NCBI GenBank assembly: GCA_030686995.1
Contig: CM060706.1
Location: forward strand, 142,189,505-142,253,504
DNA from: Artemisia argyi
Taxonomy: Eukaryota; Streptophyta; Magnoliopsida; Asterales; Asteraceae
DNA length: 64,000 nt
Reading direction: 5' to 3'
This document shows, piece by piece, positions 49,741 through 61,195 of the stretch. A model generated the notes under the pieces. It worked only from the letters and a program-made list of their open reading frames with translations, made no database searches and had not been told where the DNA came from. Numbering within the stretch: the stretch's first letter is position 1; each line of letters opens with the position of its first letter. A program made the translations under genes and the position numbers.

Positions 49741-52702
49741 TGTAGCAACCGCGAAATTTACAGGTCCTTACTCAACCTTAAATTCCAAATATTTTGTTGG
49801 GTTATGTTTGTGTGTTTACTTTTATGGGTGTTTGTGAGCTAGATCGCACGACACGACACAACCTAGGGTCAAATATACGTTTTATAAGATGATTTTAACT
49901 TTTTAACATAAATATGCGTATTTATAATCAAGTTTCATGGAAATATGATTTTTTAAAACTAATGGCGCGACTTAAAAAATTATTCGGTCACATTTGGTAG
50001 GAATTACGAACCCTTAATCACATCTCGTTAAAGTTTAATAAAAAAAACAACATGGATGGTCCTTGTAGTGTTGACCCGCGCCCCTTCCATCCCAAAATAA
50101 TTTGCAAGCAAAGCCCCTAGTGGTAATAAAAACCCTCACCCTTCTCTTTCCTCTTCATTTTAACACAAACCCTAAAGATATCATATTCCCTCTCCTCCTT
50201 CTCCTGCTGCCGCCACCTGCTACATCACCACCACACACCACCGCCCACTTCTACCACAAAATAAACACATCACCTTCATCACCATCACGCATACATCCTT
50301 AATCCATTTTACACGCGCCTCAAACCCTTACACCATCACCCACGTGCCTTCACCGTCACCACCACTTGTAGATCCGATTAGATCTAAGCTTTTGGAAGGT
50401 AGGTAACACCGATTCACACCCTTGTGTGACTCGGTGTGAGTTAACTTGTGTTTAACGAGTTGACTAATCACATTTTTGGTTATATTTGGGCAAGAAACAA
50501 ATGGGATAACACGTTTTAATAACTAAAAATGTATAATGAAGAGATTAGGTATCATGGTTTACTGATTTTGAGGTCGGGTCGAGCCAACACCGTGGGTCAA
50601 AAACCACGGCTGTAACTTTCTGGTGTTGGGTTATGAGTGTCGAGTCTTATTCTTTAGTTCTTCTTATCATTTTGTGTTCTTATTTTGTTTGAATTAATGT
50701 TTGGTAAACTCCATTTTAGTCGAGTAGTAGGTTTAGGATTGAAGTTATTTTGGGTTAAAAAGGGAAGCTGTGATGTTGTTGTTGTTCTTGTGGAGTGCAG
50801 CCGAGGGTTGATTTATGTCGTGTGGTGCCGAGAGAGCTAGGCCGAGACCATTAGGGTCTCGGAAATAATATGGTTGTGTTGTTATTGTTGTTGTTGAAAT
50901 TAATGTTATTGTTGTCATCATATTTTGGTCATTGTTGTCGTGGGTTTGATGCCGAGGAAATAGGGCCGAGACCACTAGGGTCTCGGCAAGGAGCTGAGAC
51001 GAGGAGGATAATGATATGGGTATTGTTGTGGAAATTAGAATGACGGAGATTAGGTTAGAAACGAGCCATAGTCGGTCGTTATTGTTGAAGTTTGAATTGC
51101 GGTGAATTGTATATTATTGGGGGACATACATTACTTATGGATGTTTTGGGCAAAGTCGAGTCCCGTCGAGATTTTGTAGTCTCGTGCGGTCTCGACGAGC
51201 CAAAAGTGACTATTTGATTATCATTGGACTATTAGTATAACTTGTTGGCCCGAGATATTGTGGACTCGGATGGTGACTCGAAACATAGAATAACTCGTAA
51301 AAATAATTATACGTGAATGTTTTAATGACACGTAATTATATATAAGTTAATTTGAAATATTAACTAACAAATGAAAATTTGTTATTTAATATTTAGAAGT
51401 TAACGACAACTATTAAATGACGATACGACATATAACATTTTCTATTTAATTGGAAATATTAAGTAATGTTAAACGTTAATTAATATTTTTAGTTAAAAAG
51501 AAAATGTTAAATGACAATAAAAGCGTTATTTAATATTTGATGGAAATAATTAATGAAGCGAGATAAAATTTAAGGTGAACGAGTTATTAAATGTTTCGAG
51601 GGCACGGTTATCAAGAAATACCCTATATAGTAATGTTGAGGTTTATAATTAGTATCGAATTATGGAATCGGTCAACATGATCTAGTTTTGGTTTATTAAG
51701 TGAGTCATTTATGTTTAGTCATTGTTTCGCGTGAGTTCACTTGAGTCGATGTTGTGTCACCACTGCACACACCATGATACCAAACACTAACATATGAAAT
51801 AATATGAAGATTTTGGAATCAAAATGGAGTATACTTAGGAATAGTTGACTTTTAGAGATTTATGCACTTTCAGATTAGATATTAAGTTAAGTTGGTTATA
51901 ATAGGTTGTGCCGGGTCCGAAGTGCTGTAACGTTCTAGCTGCCTAATATCTTCTGTTGTGTTATTTACCGTTTGCTTCTCAAGGTGAGTTCTCGTAGCCC
52001 CACTTTTTATATATTTTTCCTTGGGGGAAAATGGTACTCAATGCTTTTAAATCGTTTTCATGCTGTGACTAAATGTTTTCATGCTTTGTTTTGGACAATT
52101 ATGTGCGTTTGATTTCAATTATATGCTATGTGGTATACTATTACGTTTGGGAGCATGCGCTACTGTTTAACTCCGTATGGGGCCGAAGCATAGGATAGTA
52201 CTATCCGGGGTAGCTCCCCGCTATTATTTATTTGTGTGACAATCATGGCAGGTTCAGTTTAGCACTATTAAAAACTTTTCTTTATTTCATGCTATAATTG
52301 CTTATCTCTCTCACTATAATTGCTTATCTCTCTCACTATTGTCCTACCTAATATCTTTCACAGCTTCGTGGTTTACTTTCAAACCTACGAGCTCACCAAC
52401 TTTATGTTGACGTTTTCGAGTATCCATTTTCAGGTGTTTAGACAGAAGTTGCTTTAGAAGGTTGAGTATTGGCCTGGCCTAGCAAGACTTAAGACAAGAC
52501 CCTCCCGGGTTGTATCTCGTGGAGTTGCATTTTGATATTTTCCTAAGTGATGTTGTTTGACTTTGAGACTTATGTTTAGTATTTGGATCTTTGTACTTAT
52601 CCTGGTTGAGGGAGTTTACGACTATTATCTGTATGACGTTATTCATTTAGTAAGTCATACACCGTAAATGTCTTTCCGCTGCGCCATTTTTGGGGTTTGA
52701 CA
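49741..52702 (+). repeat. 3' LTR of element B (2962 bp)
   Basis: It starts TGTAGCAACCGCG and ends TTTGACA. Compared with the 5' LTR it lacks about 33 bp near 52650 (between TTTAGTA and AGTCATAC), has a 22-bp duplication of ATAATTGCTTATCTCTCTCACT near 52300, and shows scattered substitutions. It carries two GCCGAGACC hairpins (50841-50863, 50965-50987). Confidence 0.92.
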
Positions 52703-53879
52703 CATACCGCAGATTGGGACCTTTGGGGATTAAGTGCTGATGAAGTATGGGAAGCCATAGAGAATTGTGCCATACTCGCTAAGAAGATGGACAACCCAAT
52801 AAACGTTGTTACGGATCAATTGATAGCAAGTTTAAGGGAACAAGCAAGACGTTTGTTTGGGGATCATAAGCCTATAGATGAGATACCTAGGTGCACGGAG
52901 TGGTTTGATTTCACCATAATACAAGATGAACACATAGGCAGTCTAGATACAATGGAGGATGAGGTGGACAGTCTAAGCCCACAAAGTACCCCACAAGTCC
53001 TACTATCATTTGAGGCACATATACCGCCCGTGACTTACCTGGAAGAAGTAGAATAGACTATAGGAACCCCAATAGAGGTAGAACCTTTGAACCAAACGCA
53101 ACTGGAGGATATAGGTTTGAATAATTATAATGATAACCTTACTCTTAGTTCTAGGGAAGTTCCTAGTTTTGATGAACCGGAGCCCACAAAGTACCCCACA
53201 AGTCCTACTATCATTTGAGGCACATATACCGCCCGTGACTTACCTGGAAGAAGTAGAATAGACTATAGGAACCCCAATAGAGGTAGAACCTTTGAACCAA
53301 ACGCAACTGGAGGATATAGGTTTGAATAATTATAATGATAACCTTACTCTTAGTTCTAGGGAAGTTCCTAGTTTTGATGAACCGGAGCCTCAACCAAAAC
53401 CGTTACCTAATCTTCCATCCTTGGATGAAAATTTAGGAATTGAAATAGGTTCCGATCCACCCATCAAACCATATAGTCCGGGTAGTCTTAGGACAAAGGT
53501 AGCGGACTCTAAGCCTTGTAGAGAGGAAGCCAATATAGGAGTGGAAAATGATCTTACATGCTTATATGACCCATTTATGATTGATCACAAGAAACATTAT
53601 GGGTTTAAACCGGGTTTATTAGGTCAAGATGGATCCCCAACTAGTAGTCTCTTGAAGTTGATAGAAAATGATCCCTTTCTAGGAGAAAATCTTAATCCAC
53701 CCATTAACCCGATTGAATTGGGTAAGGTTATGATGATAGGAGCACAGCCCTTTGAGCATATAATTCATCCACCACTCTTTCCTCGCGTGGCATATTTCCA
53801 CCCTAAGGGTGTCTATCGCTACTTCCACCCGCACTTAATCCTAGGTGTAGGGAAAACCTCCCCTATTTCCGTTGAATAA
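52703..53879 (+). pseudogene. gag of element A, second part (after element B)
   Basis: It continues the 24640-24860 frame: CAT ACC GCA GAT reads on from the split HT codons into ADWDLWGLSADEVWEAIENC, typical Athila-type Gag. A TAG at 53054-53056 stops it. A perfect 205-bp tandem duplication (52977-53386) follows, which shifts the frame. After it the reading frame runs to 53879 as PEPQPKPLPNLPSLDENLGI, KKHYGFKPGLLGQDG and HPKGVYRYFHPHL. This proline-rich region is unassigned in function but recurs in non-autonomous elements of this kind (from memory). No protease or RT follows. Confidence 0.65.
52977..53386. repeat. Perfect 205-bp tandem duplication in the element A gag
   Basis: Copy 1 (52977-53181) and copy 2 (53182-53386) both start GCCCACAAAGTACCCCACAA and end GATGAACCGGA. 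I see no mismatch, so the duplication is recent. As 205 is not a multiple of three it puts the downstream part out of frame. Confidence 0.9.
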
Positions 53880-54313
53880 GGGTAGAGTCAGGCTCGTGAC
53901 TCGAACAAAAACAAGCGCTTCTTGGAAGGCAACCCATGTTTTGTGTGTTTTTATTTATTTGATTTGTTTGATTGTTATTTGCTTCCGTATGCATGCTTTA
54001 TTTTTATTGTTGGTAGATCATGTTTTAAACTAAATTGTGAAAATACTTTATTTTGTTGTTTAACTTCGTCTTAACTTCATATAAAGGTATTTTGAAAAAG
54101 CTAAGTGTAAGGGGAAACCCCAAATTTGTTTCTAAGAACAAAAATGATCATGATTCGCCATAATATTAAATGAGCATGTGTATTAGTATTTGTTAGAGTC
54201 AAATGCTTGTATCGAGTCATAATGATGTTTTGCAGTATTTTCAAGGAAGTAGGACATAAGTTTTTCCAGAAATTTTCCGGAAACTTAACGTAAAGATTTT
54301 TGCAGGTCACTTC

Positions 54314-54347
54314 TGACGGCGTCAGGAGTTAACTCCTGACGGCGTCA
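54314..54347. promoter_or_regulatory. Paired TGACGGCGTCA dyads forming a 34-bp near-palindrome
   Basis: TGACGGCGTCA at 54314-54324 and 54337-54347 face each other across AGGAGTTAACTCC-like sequence centred on GTTAAC. The whole block equals its own reverse complement except at the central base of each dyad. Element C has a decayed pair at 30174-30206. Confidence 0.6.
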
Positions 54348-55716
54348 TGTGTAAAATTCTGGAAATTTTGTGAGTTTTGTTTTTCTAACGGAGTCTTAAA
54401 GTTTTTGTTAATTCTTTAGTTTTATAAACTCCAGGAAATCTGCAAACATTCATTCCACAAGCATTATATCTTAAATTATTTTCTAGGATTTGTTAGTATA
54501 TATAGATTGCCGCTGATTTTACGCGAAGTTGCCTTGATTGTTTTCTCAGGTTTAACAGGTTATATATGACAAGAAGATGATTTATATTTCTGGATGGAAA
54601 GCTTTGAACGTTCATTTTCTTGGAGGAAGATCTAACCTTGTTGACACACTATCCACACTGAACGAATCAGGGGAGTATTTGTTTTCATTCTTTTACCTGT
54701 TTTACTTTTACATCCTTTAATTAAACATTGGGGACAATGTTCATCCTAAGTGTAAAGGGAGGGTAAAATGATGATACCTTACAAATACACTTTCGCTTGA
54801 GTTTGTTTGCTTGATAGTAGATGTGTAATAAAACTATGAGAAATACTTGTTAGTGTAATTTTAGCGCCAAATTTAAAATTTTTTACAACATTTAGGAGTG
54901 AAACTTTAGCCATAGCAAGCATCTCATGGATAGGAGATTGTATGACTAGCACAAAACCGTACTATTCAGAAAAATTTTCCACCCAAATATGTGAGGTTCG
55001 CCTTTAGATTTGATAGGAAAAGCATTTACTATTAGTGCTTATGAGTGTACCGGTAGCATTTAGATTCTAGAACTTGCTTTAGTGATGTATCCCGAGACCG
55101 CTAGTGAGACTACATTCGTGTAGTAGGATTTACTACATGATAAGAGGCATTAGGACCCTTGTGTTAAACCCGTATCATAATTACTTGACCATTTAAGTCA
55201 TATTACTTGGCTAGTTAAGTCAACTAATTTTTCCCACACCTTAGCGTTGTACTCATTTTTAGTACACGAAACCCCTAGTACACCCCTCCGAGCCTATCTT
55301 TTCGTGTCTAACTTTAAGCATTTTACTTAAAGGAAGAATTTGTTACAACCCACCCAAATGTACAACCAAATCGCCTTAGCCTTCCGTGTATGTACTCATC
55401 TTTAGTGCATTATTGTTACATGTTTAAAGCCTTAGTTAATTATCTAATTGATTACATGGTTGCTAAGTCGAGTCATATCTTGTACATATTGTTTTGGGAC
55501 GATTGGGACTCATGGGTAAAGTACTTGTGTTTTGGAGTAATGGGAAAGAACATCAAATTATTACCCCCATATGTGCATTAATCTTAAAAAGTATTCCAAG
55601 TGTTTTGATTATCATGATTCGAGTCATTAGATTAGTTCATTGTAAAGTATCTAAAAAGTCAAGTGTAAGGGGAATATACATTCCCTATGATGTATTATGG
55701 TAGGGTAAGAGTGTAT

Positions 55717-55718
<2 letters not shown>

Positions 55719-55764
<46 letters not shown>
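55719..55764. repeat. (A)n tract, about 46 bp, in element A
   Basis: Uninterrupted A run followed by A-rich sequence to about 55810. The counterpart in element C is the T-rich pair at 28702-28796. Confidence 0.9.
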
Positions 55765-55766
<2 letters not shown>

Positions 55767-56363
55767 GAAAAAATTAAGAAAAAGTAAAAAAATAGAAAAA
55801 GAAAAGAGAAAAACATACGGACTACCATCCCGTTTCATTCTATGTTTATTTTATGTTTTTGTTATTTTTGATTCATTAGCTTAAGTCGAGTCTAGTCTTG
55901 GCTTAGCAACGCCATATTGTACATGTAATTAACCAAGATGATTAACTCGTCACCAGTAAATATTGCCTTTATCCAACAAAACCGTGTATTTCATATCCCT
56001 ACACCTAACGTTATAACCCTTTAAAAGACCTCTTTGATAGTTTATCCTAGGTGCTTACGCCAAGTGGTGGAGGTTTGATCCTTTCCAAAGCCTATGGTAA
56101 TCTATTTTGCTATGACAGCTAGTGAGAGATGTTTTCCATTTCCATATTGTGATATATACTTTGTTACACCCGAGAGATGTGAGTATCTAAACACTATTTG
56201 TGAGGTGCTAGTGTATGACCTTCGTGCTTGTCTTTGGTTTTAGTGGAACGATTATTTGTTGTAATTATTTTTATATTAGTGTTAAATGGCTCCTAACTTG
56301 TATTTTGATTAGAATAAAAGGGCATTTGCTTGAGGACAAGCAAATCTCAAGTGTAAGGGTATT

Positions 56364-57596
56364 TGATGAGGCGAAAAGTGTACTACTTTTAAGGGGTCAT
56401 TTAAGCCCGAATTCGTGATTATTTGATCAAATATTGCCCTAAATCGTTCCTTTCGTCATTTTGGGTACTTTTGGAGAGAAATTTGGAAAATGAAGCATTT
56501 TGGACGTTTTTGGAGCATAAAAGTGAAGAAAACGACAAAGTCTCAATTTTTCTTGCTGGAAATGACGGCGTCAAGACTCTCCACATGACGGTGTCAAGAG
56601 TTACAAAAGAGGTGGATGTGGAAAATACACGTGACAATCCAAAGAGTTTTTAAGCATAGGAGATGACGGCGTCACCCAAGGCCATCATGGTCCAAACATT
56701 AGTGACGGCCCAGAGCATTTTTACACATGACGGCGTCACAAGTAGATCTAGGAAATACGATTTCATTATGGCGGCGAGTTGACAGCGTCACAATATAACA
56801 TATGACGCCGTCACCCTGTCGAATCTATATATAGTTTTCTAAATTTCATTCATTAGTGTGCAACTTTGAGGGAATAAACCCTAGTCCGAATTTTATCAGC
56901 TTTTCAAGGGTTTCAACCCCTTGAATCTTTCATGTTTAATTAAAGATAAGTATTCCTTCAAATCATTCAATATGTCTATGTGTTGTTTGATTATATCTTA
57001 CGCTTGTCTTCTATTTAACATGCTAGGCTAGATTTATTTTGTGTTTGCTTAGATGTAGTGAAACCTAGATGTTGATTATGGGTTGATTGTTTGTTTATAA
57101 TTGTTACGGATGATTGTATTCGATGTTAGGCTCAAGAAAACTGGCAGACTTCCATTGGTAACTTGCTTGAACGTCTTAAGAAACATGATCGGAGGTGTAC
57201 TACGATTTTTGGTTGTATTTAATGCGTAGGAGAATTCTAATGATCCCATGTTAGGAGCTTCTAACGACTCGACATAGGAGTGAAGTAGGATCCTATAGAG
57301 TTAGGGAATATTATACACGGCCCTACGACTAGTATTAAGGAATATGACCCGTCATCCATGCAATTGTAACAAGCTAATCAACTTGTAAAAGATATCTAGG
57401 GAGTAATGAAATCTAAGTAAACACAACTTTCCTCATCATTGTTTTCACCACATTAGTATAATAGTTTCATTTTCATTTTTGTTATTTTATTTTGATTGCA
57501 TTAGTAGTTATTTGGGTTAGTTGGCTAGCAACTAATTCCGCCCACTCTTTCTAAACTCGAGATTTTACTTGCTTTTATAAAAATATAAAAATACAA
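56364..57596 (+). repeat. 3' LTR of element A, right end missing
   Basis: It begins TGATGAGGCGAAAAG after the polypurine tract and follows the 5' LTR to AAAATACAA, then stops abruptly. About 210 bp of the expected 1440 are absent. It lacks insertion E and shows the empty GTTAC site at about 57104. Confidence 0.88.
56563..56813 (+). promoter_or_regulatory. Array of TGACGSCGTCA dyads in the A 3' LTR
   Basis: Units at 56563, about 56586 (TGACGGTGTCA), 56663, about 56727, about 56781 (TGACAGCGTCA) and 56803, followed by a TATA box (TCTATATATAG, about 56824-56834). Same layout as in the 5' LTR. Confidence 0.7.
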
Positions 57597-58958
57597 CCTT
57601 CCCAAGTTGGGCCTAACTTACCTTGGTTTTCAGCTTTACTAGCCTCGTTCCTTCGGTACACATATTCGCCTGGGCGGAACGATACTGGGCGAACCCTCTT
57701 ATTGTATTCTTGCTCCATTTTCTTCTTATACTTGGCCTCCTTGATTGCTGCCATCTCTCTTCGTTCTTGCAAAAGATCCAAGTTTAATCGAAGTTCATCG
57801 TTGTTTAGGGCTTCGTTAATCATCATGACTCGGTGTGTGGGCATCCCAATCTCTGCTGGTATGACGGCTTCAGTTCCATAGGTTAGGCTGAAGGGTGTTT
57901 CACCATTGCTTTGTTTAAGCATAGTCCAATGTGCGCATAACACATTTAGCAATTCATCAACCCAACCTACTCTGACCCTGCCTAGCCTTGTTTTTAGTCC
58001 TTCCATGAGACTCTTGTTTGCTCGTTCCACCAGACCATTAGCTTGGGGATGAGCCATTGCTGTGTTCATTTGCTTGATGTTCAACCTTTCACACCATCCC
58101 TTGAACTGGGTTCCAATGTCGGTAACGATGATCCTCGGTATGCCGAATCTACACATTATGTTTTCCTACACAAACTTTTTCACATCCTTCCTACTTATCT
58201 TTGCCAATGGCTTTGCCTCAATCCATTTAGTAAAATAATCAATAGCAACAAGGATGAACTTGACCTTTCCAGGAGCTTCTGGTAGAGGCCTCACAATGTC
58301 CATTCCCCATTGATAAAAAGGCCATGGTGCCATAATTGACGTCATGTTTGTCTTTGGGAGTCATGGAACTGGCGAGTGTATTTGACATGAATCACACTTT
58401 CGGATTTCCTGACGTGCATCTGCATGCATAGTCGGCCAATAGTATCCTTGTCTCATAGCCTTGGCGACTACTGACCTAGGACCTGAGTGCATTCCGCAGG
58501 AACCCATGTGGATCTCTCGAATGACGTAGTTAGCCTGTAAAGGGCCTACATATCTTAACGTAGGAACAAGATAAGATTTTTTGAATAACACATCATCCTC
58601 CATCACATACTGGGGTAGTTTGAGCCTGAGCTTCCGCTTTTCGTTCGGATCCTCAGGTCATTCATCCTTCTCTAAACACTTTATGATTGGAGTCATCCAT
58701 GAGTCACCTTCCTCTTCTACAACTGTATTAACTTCCTTGGGCTCTGTGGATCTTTCGTTCAAAACTTCCACCAAGACTTGTTTGGTTAGATCAGAGAATG
58801 TTGTGGCTGTTAGCTTGCTCAAGGCATCCGCTTTACGATTGAGGGCACGAGGAACGTGGCTTATCCTGAACTTGTGGAACCCCTCAACATACTCTCTAGC
58901 CTTCTCGAGGTATCGAATCATGCTTTCTCCGCTTGCTTCAAAGCCACCGTTAACTTGG
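57597..58958 (-). pseudogene. Tat/Ogre-type gypsy RNase H and integrase fragment, three nonsense codons
   Basis: Read leftward from about 58958. The RNase H end (NQVNGGFEASGESMIRYLEK, RKADALSKLTATTF) is followed by the linker and integrase: zinc-site region (HMGSCGMHSGPRSVVAKAMR, CDSCQIH), catalytic core (WGMDIVRPLPEAPGKVKFIL, IVTDIGTQFKGWCERLNIKQ, AHPQANGLVERANKSL) and the ETPFSLTYGTEAVIP region, ending at KLGPTWEG. All pieces share one frame over 1.36 kb. The only breaks are TGA at 58658-58660, TGA at 58361-58363 and TAG at about 58166-58168. Both ends are cut: the C-terminal part is lost at the junction with element A (57596/57597), and the RNase H start is lost at about 58958. The D-D-E residues appear present. 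Confidence 0.85.
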
Positions 58959-58962
58959 TTTG

Positions 58963-60940
58963 TGTAGCGAACTGCAAAAATCCCTATAATTAAAAATGTT
59001 TAATTATAAACTAATCTCCGTCATTAATTTTAATCGCCATTTTTACGGGAAAATTTAAAATTTTCTTTATTATATTATTAATTTATCCGACGTTTTGAAT
59101 TTATTTGGTATACGTATCGTTAAAAGTTTATAACTTCGACGGTTTTCGTAATTTCAATACGACAATTATTTATTCACCCGATACTTACGAGTAATGTAAC
59201 TTTATAATTTTTACGAGTTTATTATATTTCATTTTGTTCCGTTAAAATTGATTTCTAGCTAACCCAGTACCTAAAACTTATAACATAACACATTATATAC
59301 ACAAAATAACTAATAATACCTCAAATAACTAGCAAACTATAACTTTTCTACCTCAAAACACTTAGGATCGACATGCATGTGTACGTGTATACATTTGTTA
59401 CTTCAAATTAACCATTTAATTACCATTGTCCAATAGAATACTAGATATTTTGTAACAAAGTCCAAGTAAACTTCTTATTCTCATTTCATAATATTCTAAG
59501 TAGTAAAATAGATCAAGAACTCTCTTCCACCATTGTTCTAGGTTCGGCCATAATTGAAGAAGAAGAGAAATCCATTAAACTTTCAAGAACAAGTGGTTAT
59601 CTAGTTAGATTAGTAATCTATTACAAGATTTTGAAATATAAATCTATAGATTAATTAGGTTTATTATCCCTAAAACTCTCTAAACATTCAAGTAAGTTTA
59701 TGATTAAATTTTCTAATCTTTCAAATTGTTACTTGATTTATTTTATTGTCTAATAATAAAAACATGCATATATACTTAAGTTGTCATACCACTTTTCAAG
59801 TATTTTTCTAATTATAATGAGTTATAATTATTTTATAATATTTTACATGAACTTCAGTAGTATGGGTGAAGATTAGGACTACATGACACCCTAAGAAGGT
59901 GTATGGTAGGAATAGATTAGTCTTGTGATGATTAAAAGTGTTTTGGTTAAGTTTTGAATAAAGAAAAATAGTTTGATATATATAAACTTACTGTCCATTT
60001 TTGTAAAATCCAGAAAACACGGGGGTCTGAGATGAAATTTGGGTTACACATTCAGAAAATACTCTCAAAAACGAAACCGTAGCCGCTTGAATCACTAAAA
60101 TCTGCCTTACAACGAGAAAGATACGATAAAAACAAGTTAACGACGAAAACTATTATTTTCTAAAAATACTAAGCTGTCACACGATTTTTATGGGTAAAAA
60201 CGAGGCGTTTTCTGTAATCCAGCCAACCCGACTTATCAAAAATATATTAGTATGTCGTCCCACGATTCCGGGGATATAAAGAACGTAGAAAACAAGCTTA
60301 TAACAAAAAAGATATACACGTTTGAAATCCAACAGAACTTACTTAATTTTGACAGCTTTGGTATATAATATTTGCTAAGTGTTAAAAACTATATTTTTTA
60401 GTAACAACATTTGGAGCTATATTTCTTATCCGTCGAGGCACGTACGATCAAAAGTTAAACAAGACGACATCTAGACATTATTACAAGGTTTTCAAAAATG
60501 CCGAGCTTGAACATTAATACTTAACGTACAATATTTTGCGACTAGTTTTGCGAGGCCATTTTGGTCATATTTTCCAAGTTATGAAAAGTGTCATTTTACA
60601 ACGAAAACATTATATTTACCAATAGAACACTAAACGATAAACGCTATTTTTCAAAAACGACAAGTGGTATCGATAACGTACGTATATGCATTTGTAACAT
60701 TATTTCATGAATTAAAGTAGATCATATCATTCATATAGGTTGAAGTTAGAGATTTCGCATCATCTCAGTGTATCTACTTTTGTCATCATAACCATTGCAT
60801 CAAGTGAGTCATAGCCCCATTTTCAATACTTGTTTTAACTCTTTGGGGGAGATACATGCTGACATATACTTTGATAATTTTATAAGTATATGAATAAATT
60901 ACATGAATCAAATCAATTTCCTAATTAATATTTACCTGAT
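58963..60940 (+). repeat. Probable decayed chromovirus-type LTR
   Basis: The stretch starts TGTAGCGAACTGCAAAAATC, close to the TGTAGCAACCGCGAAA start of the element B LTR. Near its far end GTGAGTCATAGCCCCATTTT, then CTTTGGGGGAGATAC, parallels the GTGAG-TCGTAGCCCCAC and CCTTGGGGGAAAATG passage of B. No coding sequence is present. The right end is not defined. It is inserted at, or joined to, the cut RNase H at 58958. Confidence 0.45.
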
Positions 60941-61015
60941 GAAGTTTATGATTAAGATGTGATATATATATATATATCTCTACATTATATATAACAGGAG
61001 GCATTTGAAGGAAAT

Positions 61016-61059
61016 GCCCAGTCATTGTCCAGTCATTGCCCAGTCAATGCCCAGTAATT
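61016..61059. repeat. Short tandem repeat of a GCCCAGTCATT unit
   Basis: Four imperfect copies of a 10-11 bp unit (GCCCAGTCATT, GTCCAGTCATT, GCCCAGTCAAT, GCCCAGTAATT). Confidence 0.8.
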
Positions 61060-61138
61060 CAATTTCAGCCATGTCATCAAGCAACACATGCCACCTAAGC
61101 AATTATTTTCGAAATAACATTGCAAAAAATGACACTTA

Positions 61139-61195
61139 TATGGCTCGAACCATGGTTCTCTGAAAGAGAAGCATGTATGTTAACCACTGAAGCAC
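61139..61195 (-). other. tRNA-like sequence, possibly a SINE head
   Basis: On the minus strand CTTCAGTGGTTAAC resembles a Pol III A box, and GGTTCGAGCC about 28 bases later resembles a B box, with a small TTCTC/GAGAA stem between. The T stem and acceptor stem do not pair well, so it is not a functional tRNA gene. Confidence 0.3.

Larger units (their letters stand above)
24861..52702 (+). mobile_element. Element B: Tekay-type chromovirus (gypsy), with C nested in its 5' LTR
   Basis: The 5' LTR is 24861-44779 (about 2.99 kb of its own sequence plus element C) and the 3' LTR is 49741-52702. The target duplication is CACAC (24856-24860) against CATAC (52703-52707), one mismatch. A tRNA-Met-type primer site follows the 5' LTR, and a G-rich polypurine tract (ATAACGGGGGTAGAC, about 49726-49740) precedes the 3' LTR. 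Without C the element is about 10.9 kb. Gag-pol is complete in domain order with one nonsense codon and two one-base shifts. LTRs of about 3 kb and the C-terminal tail of the integrase fit the Tekay/Del clade. Confidence 0.9.
53880..56363 (+). other. Long 3' non-coding region of element A
   Basis: Collinear with the 3' region of element C (28150-30640, reversed). It contains a 34-bp near-palindrome of two dyads (54314-54347), an A tract (about 55719-55764) and the polypurine tract before the 3' LTR. Small ORFs such as 55390-55703 are not supported as genes. Confidence 0.65.
21595..57596 (+). mobile_element. Element A: Athila-like gypsy retrotransposon, split by nested insertions
   Basis: The 5' LTR is 21595-24457 (1440 bp without its nested solo LTR). 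It is followed by a TGGCGCCG primer site, a gag relic (24640-24860 continuing at 52703) and a long 3' non-coding region. A polypurine tract (AAGTGTAAGGGTAT, about 56349-56362) precedes the 3' LTR at 56364. The 3' LTR is cut off at 57596, so about 210 bp and the right TSD are missing. Protease, RT and integrase are absent, so the element was non-autonomous or had been deleted before the insertions. The primer-site type and long LTRs suggest the Athila/OTA branch of Ty3/gypsy. Confidence 0.85.

Noticed and set aside
55687..55884. Lys-rich ORF
   Set aside because: The lysine run is the A tract of element A.
61139..61195. Functional tRNA gene
   Set aside because: Acceptor and T stems do not pair, so only a tRNA-like remnant is reported.
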